64,000 nucleotides of DNA from assembly GCA_023415825.1 (NCBI GenBank), contig JAEZJF010000006.1, positions 319,206-383,205 on the forward strand. Direction: 5' to 3'. Shown piece after piece: positions 15,289 through 23,818 of this stretch. How positions within the stretch are numbered: the stretch's first letter is position 1; every line of letters begins with the position of its first letter. The stretch comes from Bacillota bacterium (GTDB taxonomy: Bacteria > Bacillota > Clostridia > DSM-8532). The notes beneath the pieces are model-generated. The model did no database searches. It was not told the DNA's origin and was given only the letters and a program-made list of their open reading frames with translations. The position numbers and the translations under genes were made by a program.

Positions 15289-16836
15289 TTGGATATTCGG
15301 GATATTCATATGTTAAAGGGATTGGGGCTATTTTTTTCGAAGCTTTATTACGGAGATATAAAATTAATTCCCGAAGAGCAGAGAAAAAACTTTTATGAAG
15401 AAATCACAAACATTAACCATTCGCGTATCAAGCCCCTCTCACTGGCGCTTTTCTTTGTTGATCTTATTTTAGTATTTCTTGATCTGACATTCTTAACAAA
15501 CATACCACGGGACTCCAGCGCCGCTCAGGGTATTTTAACCCTTCATCTGTTGGGACTTTTCGTTTTTTTACTGGCGGCTGTCTTTTTCTTCTTTGCTTAT
15601 TTTAGATTGAGGTTTTGGGCAAAGCGTTTTTCACTCGTTTTATTTGCCGAATTATGTCTTTTATGGTGCAGCCTTGTATCCCTTCAGACGTATAAGCTTT
15701 ACGGACAGATCCTTGCTATTGTTGTTGGCATGCTCAGCGCGGCTTGTTTCTTTATGCTCAACCGTTTTAGCCGGGGTCTGTTTTTTTCTTTGACATATCT
15801 ATTGTTTAACCTCATGCTCAGATCAGTTGAGCAGAATCCGGGTTATATAGCCGGATTTTGGATCGACACCACCATTGTTCTTGTACTTTGCTTTTTTATA
15901 TCAAATTTCTGCTTTAATACATTTGTTGACCAGTATATCAACAGAAAAATAATCATCAATAATATCAAAGAAATCGGAAGGCTTAATGCAGATCTTGAGC
16001 AAAAGGTTCAGGAAAGGACTGAAGCACTAACACAAGCCTACGCGCAGATAGAGCTTGAAAAACTACGTGTAAGCTTTTTTACTAACCTGTCCCATGAATT
16101 TCGCACACCAATAAACGTCATTCTATCTGCACAGCAGCTTTTGATGCTAAAGCTCAAGATGATTGTTTCAGAGGAGGATTTCAAAAGTCTTAAAAATAAT
16201 ATTTATTCCATAGAGAAATATTCTTATCGACTTATGCGTATGGTCTCCAACACCATAGACATAACACGCATTGATACAGGGCATTATGATTTATGCCTAA
16301 AGAATGTGAACATTGTCCATATTGTTGAAGAAATTGTCTTATCGGTGTCCAGCTTTATTGAAGCACGCATGCTGTCTATAGTGTTTGATACCCAGACCGA
16401 GGAACGGATCATGGCTGTGGATGTGGATAAAATAGAGCGTGCTATCCTTAATCTCCTTTCAAATGCAATAAAATTCACTCCAAAAAACGGTCATATATGG
16501 GTTAATCTTTATGAAGAGAGTACTTTTTTTTATATTTCCGTACGAGATAGCGGCATCGGAATTCCAGCCCATATGAAGGATGCTATTTTTAACCGTTTCG
16601 TCCAAGTTGACAAAACGCTTACAAGGGAACAGGAAGGAAGCGGCCTGGGCCTTTCCATCGTCAAGTCCATTATCGAACTCCACCAAGGAACCATTACCGT
16701 CAATAGCGATCTTTACAGTGGAAGCGAGTTTATTATTTGTCTGCCTATCCATATGCTCAACGATATGGGTCAGTATTGCTTTGAAGGACAAGACAGCCTT
16801 GATCTTCTCAAAATCGAACTCTCAGACATCGAATAA
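15289..16836 (+). CDS. Membrane sensor histidine kinase
   Basis: This 515-residue kinase has an N-terminal six-helix membrane module (residues ~45-215) without an extracellular sensor, a coiled coil (LNADLEQKVQERTEALTQAY), a HisKA domain with phospho-acceptor in NLSHEFRTPINVI near residue 268, and a HATPase domain with NLLSNAIKFT, DSGIGIP and GSGLGLSIV. All catalytic boxes are intact. No response regulator is adjacent, so it is an orphan kinase; the receiver-PP2C protein at 4832 is one possible partner. The start is uncertain: TTG 15289 or ATG 15310, neither with a good ribosome binding site. Confidence 0.85.
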   Translation: MDIRDIHMLKGLGLFFSKLYYGDIKLIPEEQRKNFYEEITNINHSRIKPLSLALFFVDLILVFLDLTFLTNIPRDSSAAQGILTLHLLGLFVFLLAAVFFFFAYFRLRFWAKRFSLVLFAELCLLWCSLVSLQTYKLYGQILAIVVGMLSAACFFMLNRFSRGLFFSLTYLLFNLMLRSVEQNPGYIAGFWIDTTIVLVLCFFISNFCFNTFVDQYINRKIIINNIKEIGRLNADLEQKVQERTEALTQAYAQIELEKLRVSFFTNLSHEFRTPINVILSAQQLLMLKLKMIVSEEDFKSLKNNIYSIEKYSYRLMRMVSNTIDITRIDTGHYDLCLKNVNIVHIVEEIVLSVSSFIEARMLSIVFDTQTEERIMAVDVDKIERAILNLLSNAIKFTPKNGHIWVNLYEESTFFYISVRDSGIGIPAHMKDAIFNRFVQVDKTLTREQEGSGLGLSIVKSIIELHQGTITVNSDLYSGSEFIICLPIHMLNDMGQYCFEGQDSLDLLKIELSDIE

Positions 16837-17036
16837 GCTTTAGGAAGTAAAGCCTGGGAAATATTACTGCGAATATCAAGGTTCTCGGGACCCGTTCATT
16901 ATGAATGCTTAGTCGATAGTTAAAATTACTTTGCTTGCGTTTCACGCACTCTATTTCTGGGAAATTTGCTGGAATATGTTTTGACAAAGTTTTATAGGGC
17001 AATTTACTGTTAACACTTTAAATAGCAAGAAATCTG
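16837..17036. other. Intergenic stretch with no recognised gene
   Basis: No coding frame, terminator or RNA structure could be supported here. A short TCGGGACCCGTTC around 16883-16895 recalls the left arm of the dispersed repeat and may be a decayed copy. The remainder up to the next start codon is the two intact tandem repeat copies. Confidence 0.4.
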
Positions 17037-17103
17037 TTAATACGGAGTATCAATAACTCGGGATCCCGTTCGAAATCTTTGATTTCGGTAACGGGTGATG
17101 TTA
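17037..17103 (+). repeat. Dispersed palindromic repeat, copy 5
   Basis: This copy has AATACGGAGTATCAATAACT, CGGGATCCCG (itself a 10-bp palindrome), CGAAATCTTTGATTTCG and AACGGGTGATGTTATTAAT. It is identical to copy 6 over the whole 67-bp unit except its last base. Confidence 0.9.
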
Positions 17104-17177
17104 TTAATACGGAGTATCAATAACTCGGGATCCCGTTCGAAATCTTTGATTTCGGTAACGGGTGATGTTATTATAAT
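17104..17177 (+). repeat. Dispersed palindromic repeat, copy 6
   Basis: This is a direct tandem duplicate of copy 5 at a 67-bp period. It ends GTTATTATAAT (TATAAT at 17172-17177), about 39 bp before the LCP-family start codon. The ends TATCAATAAC and GTTATTATAA are imperfect inverted repeats. Confidence 0.9.
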
Positions 17178-17215
17178 ATTTGATACGATAGAAAACCATG
17201 GAGAAGGTCATTTTT

Positions 17216-18220
17216 ATGAAGCTTAGAGAACAAAAACGATTTATAAGAAATATGCTGAAACTGTTCTGCATTATACTGCTCGGTACGGCTGTCGTGCTTT
17301 CCGGAGTCATGCTTTTCAGCATGCGTGCGCCCGAGGGGAATAAAACACTTAATAAATCAGGACGTGTCAATAAAGATGTATCGGATTTATCCGATTCAGA
17401 TGAGCTTTCACCGCAACAGGGCCCTGCCGCAAATCAGATTTTTACCTTTTTAGTGGCCGGTATGGATAAAGTGGCTAAGAATACAGATGTCATCATGCTG
17501 GTAAAACTCGATATAACCGAAAAGAGCATTAGCATTCTTAATATTCCCCGGGACACCATGATTGTAACTGACCGAAATGCAAAAAAAATCAACTCTTCTT
17601 ATCAAATTGGGGGAATTGAGCAATTTGAACAGGACGTAGCAAGCTTAACAGGCTTCTATGTAAACCGGTATGTATTGGTTGACCTTGAAGGAGTCGAAAA
17701 AATTATTAACGCTATCGGAGGCGTGGATTTTAATATCCCCCGTAATATGAATTACGAGGATCCTACTCAAGACCTTTACATTCATTTTAAAAAAGGACCT
17801 ACTCATTTAACTGGTGAGCAGGCAGTCAGGCTGGCCCGCTTCAGAAGCTATACCGATGGTGATATCGGGCGTATAGGTCTTCAGCAGGATCTTGTTAAGG
17901 CCTTGGCCAAACAGGCCCTTAAGCCCGAAAACCTTCTCAAGCTTCCCGAATTGGTACGCCTTATCAGTGAAAACGTTCAGACAGATATTGATTTCAGTAA
18001 TATGCTATGGCTTGCCAATGAAGTTAAGGACATGGATATGAGTGCTATCGAAACTCATATGGTTCCAGGTGTTGCCTCTACCATCGATAATCTGTCTTAT
18101 TGGCTTCCTTATGAGAATGAGCTTCTTGAACTCATCAACAATACCTACAACCCGCTTGATACACCCATAACCGATTCGGATCTTTCCATTGTTTCATATC
18201 CTGAGAACAAAGGAAAGTGA
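17216..18220 (+). CDS. LytR-CpsA-Psr (LCP) family cell-wall ligase
   Basis: This 334-residue protein has an N-terminal transmembrane anchor (residues ~14-36) and an extracellular LCP domain (about 75-235) with VAGMDK, NTDVIMLVKLD, NIPRDTMI and LTGEQAVRLARFRSY, including the Arg and Asp residues that bind polyprenyl pyrophosphate. LCP enzymes transfer anionic glycopolymers from lipid carriers to peptidoglycan. The ATG at 17216 follows GGAGAAGG, better placed than the in-frame ATG at 17198. The gene is preceded by two repeat copies. Confidence 0.9.
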   Translation: MKLREQKRFIRNMLKLFCIILLGTAVVLSGVMLFSMRAPEGNKTLNKSGRVNKDVSDLSDSDELSPQQGPAANQIFTFLVAGMDKVAKNTDVIMLVKLDITEKSISILNIPRDTMIVTDRNAKKINSSYQIGGIEQFEQDVASLTGFYVNRYVLVDLEGVEKIINAIGGVDFNIPRNMNYEDPTQDLYIHFKKGPTHLTGEQAVRLARFRSYTDGDIGRIGLQQDLVKALAKQALKPENLLKLPELVRLISENVQTDIDFSNMLWLANEVKDMDMSAIETHMVPGVASTIDNLSYWLPYENELLELINNTYNPLDTPITDSDLSIVSYPENKGK

Positions 18221-18290
18221 TCAGGTTAGTTATTAAATCTGCGATTTGGGTATATTATGATATGAAATTTAATATAAAGGAGTAATCGGT

Positions 18291-18485
18291 ATGAAAGCAT
18301 GGATTGATAGAGACGGATGCATTTCCTGCGGCTTGTGCCCCACCATTTGCCCTGAAGTATTCAGAATGGCAGATGACGGCTTGGCTGAAGCCTATGTTGA
18401 AGAAGTACCCGAAGACGTGGAGGATATGGCTCATGAAGCAGCTGAAAGCTGTCCGGTGAGTGTCATTCACGTAGAAGACGAGTAA
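18291..18485 (+). CDS. Single-cluster [4Fe-4S] ferredoxin
   Basis: This 64-residue acidic protein has CISCGLCPTICPEVF (Cys10, 13, 16 and 20) and a distal Cys54 in ESCPVSVI, the arrangement of monocluster clostridial/Thermotoga-type ferredoxins, in which Cys16 or Cys20 can be an extra cysteine next to the three cluster ligands. It would be a low-potential electron carrier in the cytoplasm. AAAGGAG precedes the ATG. A strong terminator follows at 18553. Confidence 0.9.
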   Translation: MKAWIDRDGCISCGLCPTICPEVFRMADDGLAEAYVEEVPEDVEDMAHEAAESCPVSVIHVEDE

Positions 18486-18552
18486 ACGAGTAAAGATACT
18501 GGGCTCGTATGAATCCGAAATATTCATAGCAGAAAGCAAAAAAAGTGCGCTT

Positions 18553-18584
18553 GAGGTGCGTTCCTGTTGGAACGCACCTCTTTT
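18553..18584. terminator. Bidirectional terminator between ferredoxin and ger operon
   Basis: GAGGTGCGTTCC-tgtt-GGAACGCACCTC is a perfect 12-bp stem with a 4-nt loop and TTTT on the plus-strand side. It lies between the plus-strand ferredoxin gene and the 3' end of the minus-strand germination operon. Confidence 0.9.
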
Positions 18585-18596
18585 CACCTTCCTAAC

Positions 18597-18761
18597 TTAT
18601 GTCCGTAGAAACGCGATATATGAAACCGCCATTGCTGCAAATTCGATGAGAACTGCTCCCATAGCAGCCAGCTTGTTATTTTCTTTCCATGAGTGCCCTG
18701 CAAAACTGAAAGTGTAGATTGAAGATAACAGTATAAAAAGAAAGCCCGCATACATAATCAT
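18597..18761 (-). CDS. Small two-helix membrane protein, last gene of the ger operon
   Basis: This 54-residue gene was read directly from the sequence. It encodes MIMYAGFLFILLSSIYTFSF, then a polar turn with GHSWKENNKLAA and a second helix GAVLIEFAAMAVSYIAFL. The ATG overlaps the gerC stop codon (ATGA), and GGAGGG lies eight bases upstream, so translational coupling is clear. Small membrane proteins at the end of GerA-type operons are known in some spore formers (for example the GerD/GerX-like and 2-helix accessory subunits), but no homology is claimed here. A role as an accessory of the germinant receptor is inferred from position alone. Confidence 0.75.
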   Translation of the reverse strand: MIMYAGFLFILLSSIYTFSFAGHSWKENNKLAAMGAVLIEFAAMAVSYIAFLRT

Positions 18762-20026
18762 TCTTTTCCCTCCGATGAGTAAATAGGCTCATTCTTTAAA
18801 AGTTTACCGGTTCTCCTTATGGTGAAATCCACCTCAACCTTTAATTCTGATTTACCGAATTTCTCTAGCCAATTATAATTCTCCCATTCGGGTATGGTCC
18901 AGAATTGGGTAACCGCTTCAGTGCCAAAATTTAAAACATCCGCTTGAAAAACCTTGCATTTGGCAAAGACCCTATCAGCACCTTCCACAATATACTTCTC
19001 AAAAGCATCTTCTAAAATTTTTTTCTTTTTAGGATCTTCATAGTGTATGCGACTCTGAATGGTCAAAATATCCCCCTCTATTTTAATCTTGGCATTAATT
19101 TTAGGGTTGCCTCCGTTCAGATCAATATCAATTTTTGGTTTTTCAAATTCTTGAATACGGATGGGAATTGAAAATTGAGGCATTTCAGGGTCGGGAATTG
19201 TGAAGGATACGTTCTTAAGATCGCCGCGCAACATGAGCAGCAGCTGAGTTTCAAAACCTGTAAGCTTACCCACCATTTTATCACCGTCAAGAATGGCTGA
19301 CCCGAACAATTCAATCCCCTCTCCGCCATTACGAGGTACATCACCAGCATAGTAATCACCGCTATCTTTGGTCTTCCCTTCGTACTTAAGACCATTCTCT
19401 TGAAAATTGTCTCCTTTGTTTATTGCACCATATATTAGCATTAGAGCATGATAGGGTGATTTAATGCCTTCATAGAAATCATTTAGGGTACTTTTGGGGA
19501 AGTAGCCTAAATTCTCTGAATTTCCCACCAAATCCTCAATGGTTTTGGTTACCAGTTCTCCTGCATATGGCTTAGTGGCTTTAATAAATTCTTCTACATT
19601 GCCTTTGCATACAATCACATTGGTTGTTCTGCGAATCTGACGGTATCGTATCAATGGGGCTACAGATTCTCCCAAATGTCCGCTTGTGGCCAGTTCCTCG
19701 GATATGACAATGGCTTTAATGTGCATGAAGTTTAAAACTTTTGAGATATTGGTATTGGCAATGCTAAAAGCCGAAGCAAGTGCTGGTACATCAAAGGTGA
19801 CAGTCTCCGTGGTTTCCTGCCCTCCACCCTTGTTTTCACCTCCGCCGCTGCCTTGGGCAAACTTGAGAATTTGAAATGTGATGCGGTACTTATCTGAAAC
19901 ACCATGCTCAATTCCTATCATGGTGGCATACGTAAATTCCCCTATCTCATGAGCATCAAAGCATGCAGTTAAAAAAAACGGGATTATGAACAGGCAAACC
20001 AATATCAGTGCTCTCTTACGCATCAT
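18758..20026 (-). CDS. gerC: Spore germination protein GerC (Ger(x)C family lipoprotein)
   Basis: This 422-residue C subunit of a germinant receptor starts with MMRKRALILVCLFIIPFFLT, then lipobox Cys, and goes on with FDAHEIGEFTYATMIGIEHG, typical of the Ger(x)C N-terminal domain. The C-terminal domain follows from about residue 210 (IELFGSAILDGDKMVGKLTG). It is anchored to the outer face of the spore inner membrane. The start may be either of two adjacent ATGs (20026 or 20023), after GGGGGAG. It overlaps gerB upstream and the 54-residue gene downstream, so the operon is tightly packed. Confidence 0.9.
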   Translation of the reverse strand: MMRKRALILVCLFIIPFFLTACFDAHEIGEFTYATMIGIEHGVSDKYRITFQILKFAQGSGGGENKGGGQETTETVTFDVPALASAFSIANTNISKVLNFMHIKAIVISEELATSGHLGESVAPLIRYRQIRRTTNVIVCKGNVEEFIKATKPYAGELVTKTIEDLVGNSENLGYFPKSTLNDFYEGIKSPYHALMLIYGAINKGDNFQENGLKYEGKTKDSGDYYAGDVPRNGGEGIELFGSAILDGDKMVGKLTGFETQLLLMLRGDLKNVSFTIPDPEMPQFSIPIRIQEFEKPKIDIDLNGGNPKINAKIKIEGDILTIQSRIHYEDPKKKKILEDAFEKYIVEGADRVFAKCKVFQADVLNFGTEAVTQFWTIPEWENYNWLEKFGKSELKVEVDFTIRRTGKLLKNEPIYSSEGKE

Positions 20027-21116
20027 GAGACTCCCCCTTCTTTTTTCGTATGATAGCCACAATTAATATAATCATTGGAGGTACAAAATAGATAATCCAT
20101 CCCCAGGTTCTCATGTACTGTACAACTCCGCTTATAACCTCTGAGATACCTTTGGGGATGAGGTTTAAGCTGTATAAAAGGATGGCCATGGGCAAAAGGA
20201 TGGGACGTTTGTCAGTGATCCTAAAAACGTGGCAATAAACCAATACTCCAGAATAGAAAAGCAATGCGACTTCAATAATGGTTCCAAAATTCCAAAGAAA
20301 TAAAAAGATTGGCTCCATTCGCTGAAAAAATCCCCCATAATCGATAAGGGAAGCCATCTCATACATAGGAGATGTAAGCTCCTGAGCTGTCGTAAAGGGG
20401 AATGCCAGATTAAAGGCTAAAAGCGCAGAGCATGTAAGAAGACCTGCTATCAGGAGACTGGAAAATCCTATTCTTTTGATCTCTTTGGGCCCCTGAAGGG
20501 AGGATGCAATTATTCCTATAACTATGATCTCTCCATAATATGAGCTTCGAAGCACTCCGTTAACGATTGTCTTATCCAATCCATAACCCAACACGGGATA
20601 TAAATGACGGGGAACAAAGTTTTGTATTGAGAGCAGAACGACCAGGGCATACCCTGCTCCAAGAATATAAATAATAAATTTTGCATACCTTGCAATGGTC
20701 TCGAGGCCCATAAAAGACAACACCACCAAGCTTATAGTAAATAATACCATAATAAAGCTGGGTGGGCTGTCAGGCAGCACATAGACTTTCAATACCTCCG
20801 TAAATTCCCTCATGTTCATACTGGCTATAACAAGTAAAAAACCGCCAATAATGAATGAAACTATGGATCCTGCCCATTTTCCGAGAACTAAATCGCTGAT
20901 TTCCATCAGATTCTTGTGAGGAAAGCGCTTAAGCAGCAAATAAAGGAACATAAAGGCAAAGATTGCCGTACAAGCGGAGATAAGGGTCATATACCACCCG
21001 GAGGTACCCACAATCACCATTAGCATGGCAGGACTTGAAAAGAAAACTTTCGAAGCAATGGTGATAACCATAAGGCTTATAGCCTCATGATAACCAAAAT
21101 TACCTTCTTTGATCAT
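20016..21116 (-). CDS. gerB: Spore germination protein GerB (amino-acid permease-like subunit)
   Basis: This 366-residue, ten-helix protein of the endospore germination permease family (APC superfamily) starts MIKEGNFGYHEAISLMVITI. It is the probable germinant-binding subunit of the receptor. The frame is open to 21152, but ATG 21116 shares its A with the gerA stop codon (TAATG) and has GGGGGGAGG close upstream. Length is normal for the family. Confidence 0.9.
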   Translation of the reverse strand: MIKEGNFGYHEAISLMVITIASKVFFSSPAMLMVIVGTSGWYMTLISACTAIFAFMFLYLLLKRFPHKNLMEISDLVLGKWAGSIVSFIIGGFLLVIASMNMREFTEVLKVYVLPDSPPSFIMVLFTISLVVLSFMGLETIARYAKFIIYILGAGYALVVLLSIQNFVPRHLYPVLGYGLDKTIVNGVLRSSYYGEIIVIGIIASSLQGPKEIKRIGFSSLLIAGLLTCSALLAFNLAFPFTTAQELTSPMYEMASLIDYGGFFQRMEPIFLFLWNFGTIIEVALLFYSGVLVYCHVFRITDKRPILLPMAILLYSLNLIPKGISEVISGVVQYMRTWGWIIYFVPPMIILIVAIIRKKKGESHDA

Positions 21117-23569
21117 TACTCTTGCCTCCCCCCTGATCTTTGTACTGTCCATCCTCTGGGGTTGTCTCCCATCCGCTTTTCATCTTGTGTATTCAAGTAG
21201 TCCAATCTTCTGGTCTGATGGGGAAGCGGGCCTCGAAGGATCTTATCCTGATTGGTTTTAGTCTCGGGCGAAAGGGGTGTAAAGAAGGGAACCCCAAAGG
21301 ATTTCATACTAAGGGTAAATGCGCAAAGCAGGGTGAAACCGATTGAAATCCCATATAAACCGGCTAAAGCACCAAAGGCTATAAAAATAAATCGAAAGAT
21401 TCGTACTGCTAATGCAAGCGAATAGTTTGGTATGGCAAAATTCCCCAAACCCGAGACAGCTACAATGATAATGAGGCTGGGACTAACTATCCCTGCCGAA
21501 ACTGCAGATTGGCCCAAGATCAAAGCGCCTATGATTCCAAGCGTATTTCCCGAAATTCCCGGAACACGAATGCCTCCTTCACGTATTAGCTCAAATGACA
21601 ATTCCATGAGAAGAAACTCTATTATAAACGGAAAAGGCACAGGAGCTCTGGAGGCCACTATTGAAGCTAACAGCGGGGTTGGGATCATCTCCTGGTGAAA
21701 CAAAATAAGTGCAGTCCACACACCTGGGAGGAATGCCGCCAAAAGGGCTCCCAATAAACGTACGATTCTTAAAAACGTACCATATTGCCAGCGCAGATTT
21801 GATTCTTCAGTGGTATGAAACAGGTCGAAAAAGGTTATGGGCATGGCTAAGGCAAAGGGTGTTCCTTCACAAATCAGAACCACCTTGCCTTCCAACAAGA
21901 AGGAGGCAACGCGATCTGGCCGTTCAGTTGAAATAACCTGCGGAAAAAGCATTAGGGTCTTATCCTCAATAAGCTGCTCCAGCATCCCGCTTCCAGAAAT
22001 AAAGTCAACATCAAGGCTCTCAACGCGGCGTTTGACCTCATCTACAATTTTGGGATTTGTAAGACCTTCCATATAGAGAATAGCCGACATAAAATTATTG
22101 GTTTTACTCGTGCTTCTGAATTCAGTAATCAGGTTTTCATTTTTTACAATTCTTCGAACCAGCGTAATATTGGTTCGAAGATTTTCTGTAAAACCCTCCT
22201 GAGCGCCCTGCACCACCGTCTCAGTAAAAGGCATTGTTACATTCCTTTTTTCATAACCCCGGCTTTCCATGATCAGGCATTCTTCGCAACCATCTATAAA
22301 AAGCGCTGTCAGTCCGCTGAGAATCTGTGGAATTATCTCTTTAAACTTGCTCATGCGAGCAATTTGATTGATGGACAATACATTTTCTTCAATATAATCC
22401 AAAGGGCATCCACCCTCAAAATCCTTAAAAGGGTGAACATCCATAAGCTGAGGAAGAGAAAACTGAACAATGATGGATCTATCAACCATCCCATCAATAA
22501 AAACCATGCATGCCGGAATTTTCCGTGCCACATTGAATTCTCTGATTATCACATCCTGATTGACAGGCAAATGGAAGATTTTTTTGAGGTATCTTATATT
22601 TTCATCCAAACAGTTGTAAACAGATTTATCATTTTCTTTTTCTAACGAAGATTTGCCTTGGCCACCTTTTTCCTCTTTCTCATTGCTTTGTCCTTTACCT
22701 TCATTGCAATTGTCTGATTTCTGCTTGTTCTCGCTGTCTTCCTTTCCCTTGCCGTTACCGTCCTTATTTTTTCCTTCGTCGGAGTTTTTGCTCTCGCTCT
22801 TTTTGTTCTTTTTTTCTCTCCTGTCTTGTTTATCCTTTGCTTCCTTACCGTTCTCTTTCTTCTTATCATCCTGGTTCTTAGATTTCACCAGTTCTTCAAC
22901 AGAGAGAGGTATAATAACGCGGGGGGTTTTTAGCTTGTCCTTTTTATCTTCTCCTGAGTCTTTCTCTGTTTGTTCATCATTGTTTTCGTCAGATTCTTTT
23001 TTTGCTTCTTTATTGTTCTTTTCTTCCTTATTTTTTAGATTATCTTCATTTTCCTGAGCGCTTTTATCGTCCTGTTGGTTTTGACCTTTCTGATTGTTCT
23101 CGCCTTCCTGAGTATTTTGACTTTCCTGAGTGTTTTTACTTCCTTGAGTTTCACCTTGATCCCCTTTGTTTTGAGGATCTTGCTTATCTTCTTTAGTTTT
23201 ATCCTGTTCTTTTTTGCTATCCTGCCCTTTTTTATTTTTCTGATCTTTATTGTTTTCCTCAGATTTTTCTTGATCCTCAGTATTCTCGGATTCCTGTCCT
23301 TGCGAGTTTTTCATTTCATTTTGAGCCTTAGAATCCTGTGTTAATTCTTGATCTTTCTCTTGTTGTCCGTCTTGTGTTTCCTTTGAATTATCTTGATTTT
23401 GCGCATCCTCTCGCTTGTTTCCGTCATGATCGCGGGATTCCAAATTGCTTTCCTTACCGCGATATTGGTCCCATGCCGCCGACTCGGAAGGATCTTCCGG
23501 GAACCTGAATCCGCCTTCATTCTTTGGAGGCTCCTTATATGAAAACAAACCTTTTAAGCCATTTAGCAT
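21116..23569 (-). CDS. gerA: Spore germination protein GerA with a long charged low-complexity insertion
   Basis: This is an 817-residue A subunit, against roughly 480-550 for typical GerA proteins. The first ~48 residues resemble the usual start. Residues ~50-315 are a low-complexity run rich in Lys, Glu, Asp, Asn and Gln (for example KSEENNKDQKNKKGQDSKKE), almost free of hydrophobic residues except a short RVIIPLSVEELVKS island near residue 225. The GerA domain proper begins near residue 318 (CLDENIRYLKKIFHLPVNQD) with its N-terminal soluble part and ends with five or so membrane helices (residues ~570-760). No frameshift is apparent. Together with gerB and gerC it forms a nutrient germinant receptor in the spore inner membrane. 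Confidence 0.9.
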   Translation of the reverse strand: MLNGLKGLFSYKEPPKNEGGFRFPEDPSESAAWDQYRGKESNLESRDHDGNKREDAQNQDNSKETQDGQQEKDQELTQDSKAQNEMKNSQGQESENTEDQEKSEENNKDQKNKKGQDSKKEQDKTKEDKQDPQNKGDQGETQGSKNTQESQNTQEGENNQKGQNQQDDKSAQENEDNLKNKEEKNNKEAKKESDENNDEQTEKDSGEDKKDKLKTPRVIIPLSVEELVKSKNQDDKKKENGKEAKDKQDRREKKNKKSESKNSDEGKNKDGNGKGKEDSENKQKSDNCNEGKGQSNEKEEKGGQGKSSLEKENDKSVYNCLDENIRYLKKIFHLPVNQDVIIREFNVARKIPACMVFIDGMVDRSIIVQFSLPQLMDVHPFKDFEGGCPLDYIEENVLSINQIARMSKFKEIIPQILSGLTALFIDGCEECLIMESRGYEKRNVTMPFTETVVQGAQEGFTENLRTNITLVRRIVKNENLITEFRSTSKTNNFMSAILYMEGLTNPKIVDEVKRRVESLDVDFISGSGMLEQLIEDKTLMLFPQVISTERPDRVASFLLEGKVVLICEGTPFALAMPITFFDLFHTTEESNLRWQYGTFLRIVRLLGALLAAFLPGVWTALILFHQEMIPTPLLASIVASRAPVPFPFIIEFLLMELSFELIREGGIRVPGISGNTLGIIGALILGQSAVSAGIVSPSLIIIVAVSGLGNFAIPNYSLALAVRIFRFIFIAFGALAGLYGISIGFTLLCAFTLSMKSFGVPFFTPLSPETKTNQDKILRGPLPHQTRRLDYLNTQDEKRMGDNPRGWTVQRSGGRQE

Positions 23570-23818
23570 AAAGGCTACACCATCCCATCTTAATTAGACC
23601 TTTTGTTTTATCATTATTAGCAGTTCATAACGTTTTTATCCAGCTTAAAACCACATTCAACAATATCTGGTTTGAGGAGTGATAGAAAATTCTTACGTGA
23701 GAATATGTTTAGATTATGGAAAAAGCCTATTAAAAAAACTATTAAGATGGGGTACAATCATATTGATTGTTATGCACCATAAATCCGACCCGAAGCATGA
23801 AAGGATTGAAGTAATATA

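Noticed and set aside
9077..17177. Tandem repeats as a possible CRISPR array or tRNA-like element (GTTCGAAATC resembles a T-loop)
   Set aside because: There are at most two units in tandem, no unique spacers of constant size and no cas genes; the GTTCGAAATC belongs to an internal hairpin and no cloverleaf can be drawn.
22653..23344. Long plus-strand frames rich in Phe, Leu and Ser opposite gerA
   Set aside because: They are the complement of the Lys/Glu/Asp/Gln low-complexity segment of gerA; hydrophobic runs arise from the A/G-rich codons read backwards.
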